Assembly (NCBI GenBank): GCA_036389275.1
Contig: DASVQE010000107.1
Location: forward strand, 62,001 to 126,000
Length of the DNA stretch: 64,000 nt
From: QHVT01 sp036389275
GTDB lineage: Bacteria > Acidobacteriota > Thermoanaerobaculia > Gp7-AA8
Reading direction: 5' to 3'
Shown in pieces: positions 19,897-27,978 of this stretch. A program made the translations under genes and the position numbers. The notes beneath the pieces were generated by a model. The model did not search any database. It was not told the origin of the DNA and saw nothing but the letters and a program-made list of their open reading frames with translations. Every line of letters begins with the position of its first letter. The stretch's first letter is position 1.

Positions 19897-21441
19897 TCAG
19901 TGGCAGCGCGCCGCGAGCGACCGCGCCGCACGCGCGTGCGGAAAGAGCGCGTGCGCGGCCGCGGCGTGATCGCACGAACGGCGGCCGAGCCGCAACTGCA
20001 CGCGGTAGTTGCCGGGATCGAGCTGCGCCGCACGCTCGAGCTCCGTGCGGTCCCAACTGGTGGCGAAGATCTCCATCGCCGCCACCTGCATGGCACTGCG
20101 CGCGACGCCGGCCAGCGCGACGACCACGAGCGCGATGGCCACCAGCCGCGGCATCGCCCGCGCCTCGGCCGTCAAAGGCGGCGACCACAACGCTCCGATG
20201 GCCGCCCATACCAGCAGCGAGGGCAGCGCGAGCAGCAGCACGGCGTCGAAGGCGCCGGTGAGCAACGCGCCGGCGAGCGTGCCGAGGAGCGCCGTCGCCT
20301 GCAACGCCTCGTCGAGCTCGAGCGCGGCGGCGAGCGCGCGCAACGCGCCGAGCAGCAGCGTCAGAAATGCGAGGCCGAGGACGATCGCGGCGAGGAAACC
20401 GCGCTCGGAGATAAACGCGACCCAGTCGCTGCTCGGCCAGGGATTGAAGGTCATCCCCGGCTCGGAGTCGTTCATCGACGGATCGTTTCGCGCGGCATGA
20501 TCGGGATAGTCGACCGGCCAGTTGCCCGGCCCGGCGCCGAAGAGCGGATGCCGCACCGCCATCACCATCGACCGCTCGTAGTGCACCAGCCGCCCGTGCC
20601 CGCTGCCTTCGGCGTAGCTCGTCACGCTCTTCGCCGACTCGAGATACGGATTGTCGCTGCGCCACCGCAGCTCGTTCGGAATGACGATGGCCGCGGCCGC
20701 GCCGACGGCGATGAAGAGCAGCGCCAGCGCCAGCCGTCCGAGCGAGCCGCGTAGCGCGCGCACGAACAGCATCGCCGCCACGAAGACGAGCAGCACCGCC
20801 GCCGCGGCGAGCCACGCCGCGCGCGAGCGCGTCAGCACCAGCGCCGCGCTGACGAGCGTCACGCCGCACCAGGCGAAGATCGACCGCGCGCGCATGGCCG
20901 CGTACAACACCACCGGCAACCCGAACGCCGCCGCATGTCCGACGAAGTTGCGGTTGCCGAGCGTCCCGCCCGGCGCGCGATTCACCGCGAAGACGTCGAC
21001 GACGACGCCGTACGCCTGCAGCAGCGCGGTGATGGCCGCGAGGACGACGGCGAAGGCGATGCCGTGCAGCAGCGGCCGCGCCAATCCCGCCGCACGCAAC
21101 GCGCGCGCGGCGCGAAAAACGACGTACGACGAGACGCTCACCGTGAACGCGCGCAGTCCGAGCCAGCGGTTCGTCGCCAGCGCCGCCGACATCGCGCTGA
21201 GCAAGAGATAGACGAGCAGCAGCCGGTCGACGCGAGTCATCGCCACGCGCCGCATCGCGCCGAACAGCAGCAGCGCGGCGAGGAGCGCGGTCGCATGCAG
21301 CGCCAGCTCCTTCGGCACGAGGAAGCGATCGAGCTCGAAGACGTGGCGGATCGAGACGGCCACCACCGCCGCCGCGAAGCCGATTTGCAGCACGCGCAAA
21401 GCCATCCGCTCGCCGCGCGTCGGCAGGAGGAGCGCATCCAT
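19897..21441 (-). CDS. O-antigen ligase/polymerase-like polytopic membrane protein
   Basis: The 514-residue protein has roughly 12 hydrophobic segments. Between them lies a large periplasmic-type loop with HYERSMVMAVRHPLFGAGPGNW, a pattern typical of the Wzy_C/O-antigen ligase family (PFAM Wzy_C). A C-terminal soluble tail (about 450-514) looks like a TPR-type segment (ELERAAQLDPGNYRVQLRLG). The family transfers or polymerises lipid-linked glycans. No other glycan gene is adjacent, so its substrate is open. I prefer the ATG at 21441 over 21450 because a GATAAT box overlaps the outer one. Confidence 0.82.
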   Translation of the reverse strand: MDALLLPTRGERMALRVLQIGFAAAVVAVSIRHVFELDRFLVPKELALHATALLAALLLFGAMRRVAMTRVDRLLLVYLLLSAMSAALATNRWLGLRAFTVSVSSYVVFRAARALRAAGLARPLLHGIAFAVVLAAITALLQAYGVVVDVFAVNRAPGGTLGNRNFVGHAAAFGLPVVLYAAMRARSIFAWCGVTLVSAALVLTRSRAAWLAAAAVLLVFVAAMLFVRALRGSLGRLALALLFIAVGAAAAIVIPNELRWRSDNPYLESAKSVTSYAEGSGHGRLVHYERSMVMAVRHPLFGAGPGNWPVDYPDHAARNDPSMNDSEPGMTFNPWPSSDWVAFISERGFLAAIVLGLAFLTLLLGALRALAAALELDEALQATALLGTLAGALLTGAFDAVLLLALPSLLVWAAIGALWSPPLTAEARAMPRLVAIALVVVALAGVARSAMQVAAMEIFATSWDRTELERAAQLDPGNYRVQLRLGRRSCDHAAAAHALFPHARAARSLAARCH

Positions 21442-21448
21442 CGCCGTC

Positions 21449-21465
21449 ATTATCGCCAGTACAAT
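21449..21465. promoter_or_regulatory. Divergent -10 boxes for the ligase-like gene and xrtH
   Basis: GATAAT on the minus strand (21449-21454) is 7 nt before the ATG at 21441. TACAAT on the plus strand (21460-21465) is 8 nt before the xrtH ATG at 21474. The two start codons are 33 nt apart. Confidence 0.45.
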
Positions 21466-21473
21466 GCGCCGCC

Positions 21474-21983
21474 ATGGCCCTTTCCCGGCAGCAGGTGCGG
21501 TTCGTCCTCCGGTTCGCGCTGCTGCTCGTGCTCTTCTACGCGCTGACCGCGCCGGCGGCGGTCGACCGCGCGGTGCTGGTCCCCTTCTCCGCGGCGCTGG
21601 CAGCGGTGAGCGGCGTGGTGCTGAACGTGATGCAGCAGCACGTCACCGTGCAGGGCACGATCATCAGCGGCGGCGGGTTCGCCGTCGACATCCGCAACGG
21701 CTGCAACGGCATCGAGGCGATGGTGTTTCTCTGCGCCGCCATCGGCGCGTTTCCGGCGCCGTGGCGGCAGCGGCTGGCCGGCATCGGCATGGCCACGCTG
21801 GCGGTGCAGGCGCTGAACATCGTCCGCATCGTCTCGCTCTACCTGATCGGCCGTCACTGGCGCAGCGTCTTCGACACCTTTCATCTGGCCATCTGGCAGA
21901 CGCTGATCTTCGCCGCCGCGGTCTTCCTCTTCATCGCCTGGACGGCGCGCGCACAGCAGACGAATGTTTCCGCGCCTCGCTAA
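21474..21983 (+). CDS. xrtH: Exosortase H (XrtH)
   Basis: This 169-residue integral membrane transpeptidase-like protein shows the exosortase catalytic triad: Cys77 in IRNGCNGIEA, Arg118 in LNIVRIV and His137 in FHLAIW. The small size fits the XrtH subgroup. Exosortases cleave C-terminal PEP-CTERM-like sorting signals of exported proteins and probably attach them to extracellular polymer. No protein in this window has such a C-terminal signal, so substrates are encoded elsewhere. The next gene overlaps by 20 nt and encodes its usual membrane partner. Confidence 0.88.
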   Translation: MALSRQQVRFVLRFALLLVLFYALTAPAAVDRAVLVPFSAALAAVSGVVLNVMQQHVTVQGTIISGGGFAVDIRNGCNGIEAMVFLCAAIGAFPAPWRQRLAGIGMATLAVQALNIVRIVSLYLIGRHWRSVFDTFHLAIWQTLIFAAAVFLFIAWTARAQQTNVSAPR

Positions 21984-22482
21984 GTTCGCCGTCGCGCTCG
22001 TGGCCGGCATCGCGGTCTGGATGGCGCTGGCCGCGCCGCTGACGCACTTCATCGCCTGGTCGGCCGCGCCGCTGCTGCACCTCGACGAGCGCTTTCGCGA
22101 CGCGCTGCTCACGCCCGGCGGCACGGTGATCACGATGAAGTCGCCGGTGAATGCGTTTCCCGGCGCGACCTTCCCCGGCGATCAGCTCACGTTCAATCTG
22201 ATCCTGCTGATCGCGCTCTTCGGCTCGAACCGCAATGCGTTTCGCGACCGCAACATCGCCGCGTTCGCCGTCTCGCTGCTGCTCCTGCTCCTCACTTATC
22301 CGCTGTCGTTCGTGACGATGGCCGAGGCGTACTACGCGATGCACACCGGTGCGTGGGGCGAGGTGCGCTACGGCGAGCTCGCCGGCAATGCCTGGCTGGC
22401 GGCGGAGATGTTCTGGCGGCTGGTCGGGATGTTCGGGCTGGTGTTCGGCTGCTGGTGGATCGGCAGCACGCGCACGCGCTGA
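21964..22482 (+). CDS. Exosortase H-associated membrane protein
   Basis: A 172-residue protein with an N-terminal membrane helix (about 5-30), a probable extracytoplasmic region to about 70, and three further membrane segments. It overlaps xrtH by 20 nt, so translation is coupled. Genes of this kind next to xrtH are known as XrtH-associated membrane proteins with no biochemical role established. Functional pairing with the exosortase is inferred from position. Confidence 0.78.
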   Translation: MFPRLAKFAVALVAGIAVWMALAAPLTHFIAWSAAPLLHLDERFRDALLTPGGTVITMKSPVNAFPGATFPGDQLTFNLILLIALFGSNRNAFRDRNIAAFAVSLLLLLLTYPLSFVTMAEAYYAMHTGAWGEVRYGELAGNAWLAAEMFWRLVGMFGLVFGCWWIGSTRTR

Positions 22483-22499
22483 TCGACACGCAGGATCGA

Positions 22500-22505
22500 T
22501 ACAAT
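22500..22505 (+). promoter_or_regulatory. Predicted -10 box for the M20 peptidase-like gene
   Basis: TACAAT ends 8 nt before the ATG at 22514. The upstream gene ends at 22482, so this may be a separate transcript with almost no leader. Confidence 0.45.
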
Positions 22506-22513
22506 CGCGCGTC

Positions 22514-23992
22514 ATGAAGAAGAGCATCGCCGTTGCCCTCGCACTGTTCACGCTCGCGGCCGGCGCGCGCGCCGCCGACGACTTCGCCGACGTCCGCCGC
22601 GAGATCGCCAAACGCCACGACGAGGCGGTCAAGCGGCTGCAGGATTGGATCGCGCTGCCGTCCATCGCCGCCGAGAATCGCAACTATCCGGCGGGCGCGC
22701 AGTACATGGCCCAGCTCGCGCGCGACGCCGGCTTCCAGCAGGCGACGGTGATCGAGACCGACGGCAAGCCGGGCGTCTTCGCCACGCTCGACGCCGGCGC
22801 GCCGAAGACGGTCGGGCTCTACTTCATGTACGACGTCAAGCAGTTCGATCCGGCCGAGTGGAGCTCGCCGCCGCTGGAGGCGCGCATCGTCGACAAGCCG
22901 AATATCGGCCGCGCCATCGTCGGACGTGGCGCGGTGAATCAGAAGGGTCCGGAGTCGGCATTCCTCGCGGCACTGCACGCGATCCGCGGCGCCGGCCGGA
23001 AGCTGCCGGTGAATCTCGTCCTGGTGGCAGAAGGTGAAGAGGAGATCGGCTCGCCGCACATCGGCCAGCTCGTGCATCGCCCGGAAGTGGAGGCGGCGCT
23101 GCGCAAGACCATCGGCGTGTTCATGCCGTCGGCGATGCAGGATCTCGACGGCGTCATCACCGTCAGCCTCGGCGCGAAAGGCGTGGTCGAGCTGGAGCTG
23201 GTCTCCAGCGGCGAGAAGTGGGGCCGCGGTCCGGCCAAGGACGTTCACTCGTCGCTCAAGGCGATGATCGACAGCCCGGCCTGGCACCTCGTCAAAGCGC
23301 TCGACACGCTCGTCTCCGACGACGGAAACACCATCACCATCGACAACTATCCGAAGCCGCGGCCGCTCAGCGACGAGGAGCGTTCGATGATCGCCGCGGC
23401 CGCGCAGCGCGGCAACGAGGCCATGACCAAGCAGGCCTTCGGCGTGCAGCACTGGATCGACGACCTGCCGTGGCAGCAGGCCAACGAGCGGCTCGTGTCG
23501 CAGCCGACCGTAAACATCGAAGGTCTGGTCGGCGGCTACACCGGTCCGGGCGGCAAGACCGTCCTGCCGCATCGCGCCGTCGCCAAGATCGACATGCGCC
23601 TCGTGCCCGACATGACCAAAGACGCCGCGGTGGCCGCGCTGAAAGCGCACCTCGCCAAGCGCGGCTACGGCGACATCGAAGTGAACGTCACCGGCGGCTA
23701 CGATCCGACCGCCACGCCGTCGACGGCGCGCCTGATCCAGGCGCAGCTCTCGGTGCTGCGCCGCGCAGGCATCGATCCGCTGCTCTGGCCGCGCAACGCC
23801 GGCTCGTATCCCGGCTATGTCTTCACGAACGCGCCGCTCGCTCTCGCCGCCGGCCACTTCGGCCTCGGCCACGGCAGCGGCGCGCACGCGCCCGACGAGT
23901 ACTACGTGATCGAGTCGACGAACCCGAACATCCAGGGTCTCGACGGCGCGGTGCTCTCGTTCGTCGAGTACCTGTACGAACTGGCGAAGTAG
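22514..23992 (+). CDS. Secreted M20-family peptidase homologue with substituted metal ligands
   Basis: The 492-residue protein has a signal peptide (MKKSIAVALALFTLAAGARA) and the M20 dipeptidase fold. The canonical metal-binding GHYDVQ appears here as FMYDVK (Met105 where His is expected, Asp107 kept). The canonical GRGxxDDKG appears as GRGAVNQKG (Asn142 for the bridging Asp). The Glu-rich AEGEEEIGSPH and the C-terminal GAHAPDEY are conserved. So two of the usual zinc ligands are changed. It may use one metal, a different metal, or be non-hydrolytic. The fold call is firm; the activity is uncertain. Confidence 0.85.
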   Translation: MKKSIAVALALFTLAAGARAADDFADVRREIAKRHDEAVKRLQDWIALPSIAAENRNYPAGAQYMAQLARDAGFQQATVIETDGKPGVFATLDAGAPKTVGLYFMYDVKQFDPAEWSSPPLEARIVDKPNIGRAIVGRGAVNQKGPESAFLAALHAIRGAGRKLPVNLVLVAEGEEEIGSPHIGQLVHRPEVEAALRKTIGVFMPSAMQDLDGVITVSLGAKGVVELELVSSGEKWGRGPAKDVHSSLKAMIDSPAWHLVKALDTLVSDDGNTITIDNYPKPRPLSDEERSMIAAAAQRGNEAMTKQAFGVQHWIDDLPWQQANERLVSQPTVNIEGLVGGYTGPGGKTVLPHRAVAKIDMRLVPDMTKDAAVAALKAHLAKRGYGDIEVNVTGGYDPTATPSTARLIQAQLSVLRRAGIDPLLWPRNAGSYPGYVFTNAPLALAAGHFGLGHGSGAHAPDEYYVIESTNPNIQGLDGAVLSFVEYLYELAK

Positions 23993-23999
23993 AGCGAGC

Positions 24000-24539
24000 T
24001 CACGTCAACGCGTCGAGGATCACCGCCGGAAGCGCGACTCCGATGCCAAAGCCGTAGATCACGTCGAACCAGACGATCGACAGCACGTTGGCGATGAAGA
24101 TCGCCACGACGAACGGCATGCTGAGCATCGCCAGCACGTTGCGGCGCTTCGCTTCGACTTTGGCGAGCTTCCAGACGTTCTGCGCGTCGTGGTTCGACGG
24201 GAAGGCGTGTGCGCCGATCGAGACGCCGAGCCAGAGCAGGAACATCGACAGCGGATCGGTCTGATCGAACAGCCGCACCGGCGCCATCGCCGGCAGGCAG
24301 ATGAGGATGCAGAGCGACGAGTTGATCAGGAACGGTCCGAACGAGATCAGCAGCGCCGAGGTGAAGTCCTCCGTCTCGGCGTGCACGACGTAGCCGGCCG
24401 GATTGCCGACGCGGAAGAAACAGACGTCGAACACCGGCACGCGCCGCAGCTTGCAGAACAGCAGATGCGCGGCCTCGTGCACGATCACGCCGGGAAACGT
24501 GGCGATGGCGATCAGCCAGCCAGGAATGAAGAACATCAT
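24000..24539 (-). CDS. HEXXH membrane protein (M50-like)
   Basis: The 179-residue polytopic protein has HEAAH at residues 21-25 inside the first hydrophobic segment, the zinc-binding signature of site-2-protease/M50-type intramembrane peptidases. About four hydrophobic segments are present. The NPDG-type second motif of classical M50 enzymes is not obvious; PSNHDAQN near 120 might serve instead. Its start overlaps the stop of the zinc-ribbon/TPR gene by 4 nt (ATGA), so they form an operon. It is shorter than typical S2P proteins. Protease activity is plausible but unproven. Confidence 0.7.
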   Translation of the reverse strand: MMFFIPGWLIAIATFPGVIVHEAAHLLFCKLRRVPVFDVCFFRVGNPAGYVVHAETEDFTSALLISFGPFLINSSLCILICLPAMAPVRLFDQTDPLSMFLLWLGVSIGAHAFPSNHDAQNVWKLAKVEAKRRNVLAMLSMPFVVAIFIANVLSIVWFDVIYGFGIGVALPAVILDALT

Positions 24540-25453
24540 CGACGGGGCTCCTTGCCGCTGTGGAAGCGGCGGTCGTATTCGGCCTTGGTGAGGATCTCGC
24601 GCGTCTCGAGGCGGTGGCGGATGCGCGCCGCGTACTCTTCATAGTCGGCCGCTGCCTCGGGGCCGGCCAGCGACTTCGCTTTCTCGAGATAGTCGAGCGA
24701 CGCGCGGCGGTACTCGTCGGCGCCGGTGACCGCGTACTTGCATGCGTACGCCGAGGCGACCTGCGCGACGCCGCGCGAGTCCTTCGGCATCTGCTCGGCC
24801 AGCTCCTTCGCGTGCGTGAGGAAGCCGTCGTAATCGTGGCGATCGAAGGCCGCGCCGGCCCTCGCGTAAGTGAGCGAGAAGCGGAACTCCGGCTGCTCGC
24901 CCATGGTGTCGCGCGCCTTTTCGAGGAACGGCACCGCGTCAGCGGAGCGGTCGTCGTAGAGCAGACGGAGCCCGTGATAGAACGAGGCCACGTTGGCGAG
25001 AGCCTGCGACTCCGGCACGCGCTTCGACGCGGAGGCGAAGAGCGCGTCCGCCTGCTTCACGTCCGACGCGGCGTTGGCTTTCTTGATGTCGAAGTAGGCG
25101 TAGAAATAGCGCGCGTTCACGCCGAGGGAGACGGCCACGAGGACCAGCACGGCGGCGAAACTCGCCTTGACCCAATTCGGGAACGGATACGCGAGCGCCT
25201 TCGCGTAGCACAGCTCGCACAGCGGAGCGCTGCCGGCGCGGCGCAGCTCGACGCTGCCGAAATCCTGCTCGCACGTGGAGCAGATGGTCGGGTCGATGTT
25301 GCGGACCACCGACCCTGCCGGAACTTTCTTCAGGTTCCGCGCGGCCAGATCAGCGTCGGCGCACGGCTCGCACAACGGCGTGCGCTCGAAGACGCGGAAC
25401 GTCTGGCGCAGCGGTACCTCGGACGCGCACTGCTGACAGGCGACAGCTCGCAA
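24536..25453 (-). CDS. Zinc-ribbon, single-TM, TPR-like protein
   Basis: The 305-residue protein has three cysteine-pair knuckles in the first 82 residues (C6-x2-C9, C28-x2-C31, C58-x2-C61, C79-x2-C82), a membrane helix at about 97-115, then a helical tail with TPR-like periodicity (ASFYHGLRLLYD; RFSLTYARAGAAFDRHDY). The start is a TTG at 25453; no ATG exists before the soluble tail. The zinc domain should be cytoplasmic and the helical domain extracytoplasmic if one helix crosses. It is coupled by 4 nt to the HEXXH membrane protein. Function unknown. Confidence 0.75.
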   Translation of the reverse strand: MRAVACQQCASEVPLRQTFRVFERTPLCEPCADADLAARNLKKVPAGSVVRNIDPTICSTCEQDFGSVELRRAGSAPLCELCYAKALAYPFPNWVKASFAAVLVLVAVSLGVNARYFYAYFDIKKANAASDVKQADALFASASKRVPESQALANVASFYHGLRLLYDDRSADAVPFLEKARDTMGEQPEFRFSLTYARAGAAFDRHDYDGFLTHAKELAEQMPKDSRGVAQVASAYACKYAVTGADEYRRASLDYLEKAKSLAGPEAAADYEEYAARIRHRLETREILTKAEYDRRFHSGKEPRR

Positions 25454-25509
25454 GGGAAACCTCGTATTGATGGATTGACGGACCGGCGTAAGGGTAGCAC
25501 TGTTACGCG

Positions 25510-25866
25510 ATGCAAAAGCGTTGGGTGATCGTCGCCACGGCCGGCTGCGCCGTCGTTTTTCTCGTGCTCGCGTTGTCGCTGCTGGTGCTGTTCGACAAAC
25601 CGCACTTCGGCTCGCTGGTCGGCTCGGCGTTCCTGCAGATCATCATCGGCTCGATCTTCATCGCCGCGCTCGCCGTCGCCGTCGCCGCCGTGCAGTTGCG
25701 CGCGAATCGCACCTGGCGCTGGATCGTGCTGCTGGTGTGGGCGCTGATCGCGCTCACCTCACCCGCCTTCGGCTTCCTGTTCCTCCTGCCGTGGGCGGTG
25801 CTCGCGCTGATGTCGCCGCTCGTCGTGATCTCGCTGGTCGACTTCTGGCGCGGCGTGCGCGCATGA
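25510..25866 (+). CDS. Small membrane protein, unknown function
   Basis: A 118-residue hydrophobic protein with about four membrane segments (roughly 6-28, 36-62, 68-84, 86-108). It has no recognisable domain. The stop overlaps the ATG of the PEP-mutase-like gene by 4 nt, so it is the first gene of a two-gene unit. It is divergent from the zinc-ribbon gene. Confidence 0.7.
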   Translation: MQKRWVIVATAGCAVVFLVLALSLLVLFDKPHFGSLVGSAFLQIIIGSIFIAALAVAVAAVQLRANRTWRWIVLLVWALIALTSPAFGFLFLLPWAVLALMSPLVVISLVDFWRGVRA

Positions 25867-26672
25867 ACGCGAAAGCGGCGCGGCTGCACGAGCTGCATGC
25901 ATCGGGATGTTTCGTCATCCCCAATCCGTGGGACGCCGGCAGCGCGCGCTTGCTCGAGCAGCTCGGCTTTCCGGCGCTGGCCACGACCAGCTCCGGCTTC
26001 GCCTGGTCTCTCGGTCGCGCCGACAATCAGGTCACGCTCGACGAGGCGCTCGCCCATCTGCGCATCGTCAGCGCGGCCGTGCAGGTGCCGGTCAGCGCCG
26101 ACTTTGAAGGCGGCTTCGCCGTCGCGTCCGATGAGGTCGCGGCGAACGTGACCGCGGCGGCAGCGACCGGCATCGCCGGACTCTCCATCGAAGACTCGAC
26201 CGGCGACGCGACGAATCCGCTGTTCGACTTCGAGCTGGCCGTCGCCCGCGTACGTGCCGCGCGCGCGGCGATCGACGCGAGCGGCAGCGGCATCGTGCTC
26301 ACCGCCCGCTGCGAGGCGTTCCTGGTCGGACGTCCGGATCTCGACTTCACGATCGAGCGTTTGCGCGCCTACGCCGCTGCCGGCGCCGATTGTCTGTACG
26401 CGCCCGGCATTCGCGACCTCGCGCAGATCGGCGCGCTCGTCGAAGCCGTCGCGCCGAAGCCGGTGAACGTGCTCGCCGGCAGCGACTTCACCACCGTGGC
26501 CGAGCTGCGCGCGCTCGGCGTGCGGCGCATCAGCGTCGGCGGCGCACTGGCGCGCGCGGCGTGGCGCGGCTTCCTCGAAGCGGCGTCCGAGATCGCCGAG
26601 CACGGCACCTTCGGCGCCCTCGGCCGCGCCGTTCCGTTCGCGGAGATCGAGCGGCGCTTCCGGCGCGACTAG
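25863..26672 (+). CDS. Isocitrate lyase/PEP mutase superfamily protein
   Basis: This 269-residue TIM-barrel protein has IPNPWDAGSARLLEQ at the N-terminus, SADFEGGFA near the metal site, SIEDS and LTARCEAFL, all hallmarks of the PEP-mutase/2-methylisocitrate lyase superfamily. The classical lyase loop KKCGH is absent, so it is not an isocitrate lyase. Relatives act on phosphoenolpyruvate-like or oxaloacetate-like compounds; substrate unknown. It overlaps the upstream small membrane protein gene by 4 nt and converges on the PhyH gene with a 4-nt overlap at CTAG. Confidence 0.85.
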   Translation: MNAKAARLHELHASGCFVIPNPWDAGSARLLEQLGFPALATTSSGFAWSLGRADNQVTLDEALAHLRIVSAAVQVPVSADFEGGFAVASDEVAANVTAAAATGIAGLSIEDSTGDATNPLFDFELAVARVRAARAAIDASGSGIVLTARCEAFLVGRPDLDFTIERLRAYAAAGADCLYAPGIRDLAQIGALVEAVAPKPVNVLAGSDFTTVAELRALGVRRISVGGALARAAWRGFLEAASEIAEHGTFGALGRAVPFAEIERRFRRD

Positions 26673-27346
26673 CCGAGCGGCATCGCATCGTGCCACTCGA
26701 GCGGCGCGATGATCTCGCGCGGCGCGAGCTCGATGTGCAGCACGCGGCGATGCACCGGCGCGTCCGACGGCGACGAGGCGTGCACGAGCAGCGGCCGCAT
26801 GAAGGCGATCGAGCCTTGCGGCATCGCCAGCAGCAGTTGCGGCCGCGTCTTCAGCATCGACGCGATCTGCTCCGGCGCGAGCTTTCCTTCGCGATGCGAG
26901 CCGGGAATCACCCGCAGCGCGCCGTTGTCCGCGCCGCAGTCGTCGAGGTGCACGCGCACCGCGACCATCTGCTCGAGCACGCGCGCCGGCGGCTCGACGT
27001 GCAGCACGCCTTCTTTCTCGCGCCACGGTCCGTAGCCTTCGACGTCGCGCCGCTCCTTCACCGCGATGATCCGGTCCTGATGCCACTGCGCGCGCCAGTT
27101 CGACCGCGGGGTCTTGTCGAACAGCGTCGCCTTCACCGCCACGAGCGGCCCGTCGACGAAGTCGCGCGCGGCGCGGGCCAGCTCCTGCGAGCGGATCAGC
27201 CGCGTCACGGTCGGCGCGTCGATGAGCGAGCGCACGCCGCCGCGGCCGGCGGCGATCGGCGGCAGCTCGCGCGCCACGATCTCGCACGCCGACGCGGTCA
27301 GCACCAACTCCGCGATCGCGTAGCCGTCGCGATCGAAACGGCTCAC
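26669..27346 (-). CDS. Phytanoyl-CoA dioxygenase (PhyH) family protein
   Basis: The 225-residue predicted Fe(II)/2-oxoglutarate dioxygenase has iron-ligand candidates His89 and Asp91 in WHQD and His189 in LLVHAS. Arg200 in HRRVLHIE likely binds the 2-oxoglutarate carboxylate. The pattern matches PhyH proteins, which hydroxylate diverse small molecules. It is the last of three genes in a minus-strand unit (methyltransferase, PAP2, PhyH), each overlapping the next by 4 nt, which suggests related but unidentified chemistry. Confidence 0.85.
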   Translation of the reverse strand: MSRFDRDGYAIAELVLTASACEIVARELPPIAAGRGGVRSLIDAPTVTRLIRSQELARAARDFVDGPLVAVKATLFDKTPRSNWRAQWHQDRIIAVKERRDVEGYGPWREKEGVLHVEPPARVLEQMVAVRVHLDDCGADNGALRVIPGSHREGKLAPEQIASMLKTRPQLLLAMPQGSIAFMRPLLVHASSPSDAPVHRRVLHIELAPREIIAPLEWHDAMPLG

Positions 27347-27978
27347 GCCGCGCGCGCCGCCTCGTACGGCGCCAGCACCAGCGACGCCAGCGTCAGCGCG
27401 GCGAGGTAGCCGCCGGCGATGTCGGAGATCCAGTGCTTCTCCTCGACCAGTCGCGCCGCGGCCGAGGCCACGGGAATGGCCAATGCGATCGGAAAGGCGA
27501 TCGCGCCGTGGGCTACTTCTTCACGCATCAGCACGTACGCGGCGGTAAGCGCGACCGACAGCGTGCCGTAGGCGTGGCCGCTCGGAAAGACGGGATGATC
27601 GGGCGACGGACGTCCCGGCGGCGCCGGCGGCTGCGGCAGGAGATCGTCGAACTGCTTGTTCGTCACCGCCGCGACTATCGCGGCGCCGACGATGGCAAGC
27701 GTGCCATAGAGCCGCGGCGGCAGCTCGTCGTCTTCTTCGCGCGTGGCCACCACGTAGACGCCGGCGAGCAGCGCGCCCGGCACGTACATCCACCACTTGC
27801 CGAGCGGCGAGGCCGCCTCGGCCGCGCGACGCGCCGGATGTCCCGGCTCGAGCGCGGTCTGCTGGTGCACTTCGCGATCGACCGGCGCGGCTTCGCGGGT
27901 AGCCACGGCGCGAGCGACGAGCGCGAACGCGGCCGCGGATGCGCCGCCGAGGAGAAGGAAGAAAGTGGAGCGGGTCAC
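27343..27978 (-). CDS. PAP2-family membrane phosphatase
   Basis: The 211-residue protein starts at a GTG overlapping the upstream methyltransferase stop (GTGA). It has a membrane anchor near the N-terminus and further hydrophobic segments. The PAP2 motifs are FPSGHAYG (132-138, catalytic His135) and ARLVEEKHWISD (Arg176, His182, Asp186). The first motif is only loosely matched (KQFDDLL, later GRP). Members dephosphorylate lipid phosphates such as undecaprenyl pyrophosphate or phosphatidate. The product's own stop overlaps the PhyH start by 4 nt. Confidence 0.85.
   Translation of the reverse strand: MTRSTFFLLLGGASAAAFALVARAVATREAAPVDREVHQQTALEPGHPARRAAEAASPLGKWWMYVPGALLAGVYVVATREEDDELPPRLYGTLAIVGAAIVAAVTNKQFDDLLPQPPAPPGRPSPDHPVFPSGHAYGTLSVALTAAYVLMREEVAHGAIAFPIALAIPVASAAARLVEEKHWISDIAGGYLAALTLASLVLAPYEAARAA

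Noticed and set aside
25863..26672. Isocitrate lyase of the glyoxylate shunt
   Set aside because: The protein is too short and lacks the KKCGH catalytic loop; only superfamily membership is supported.
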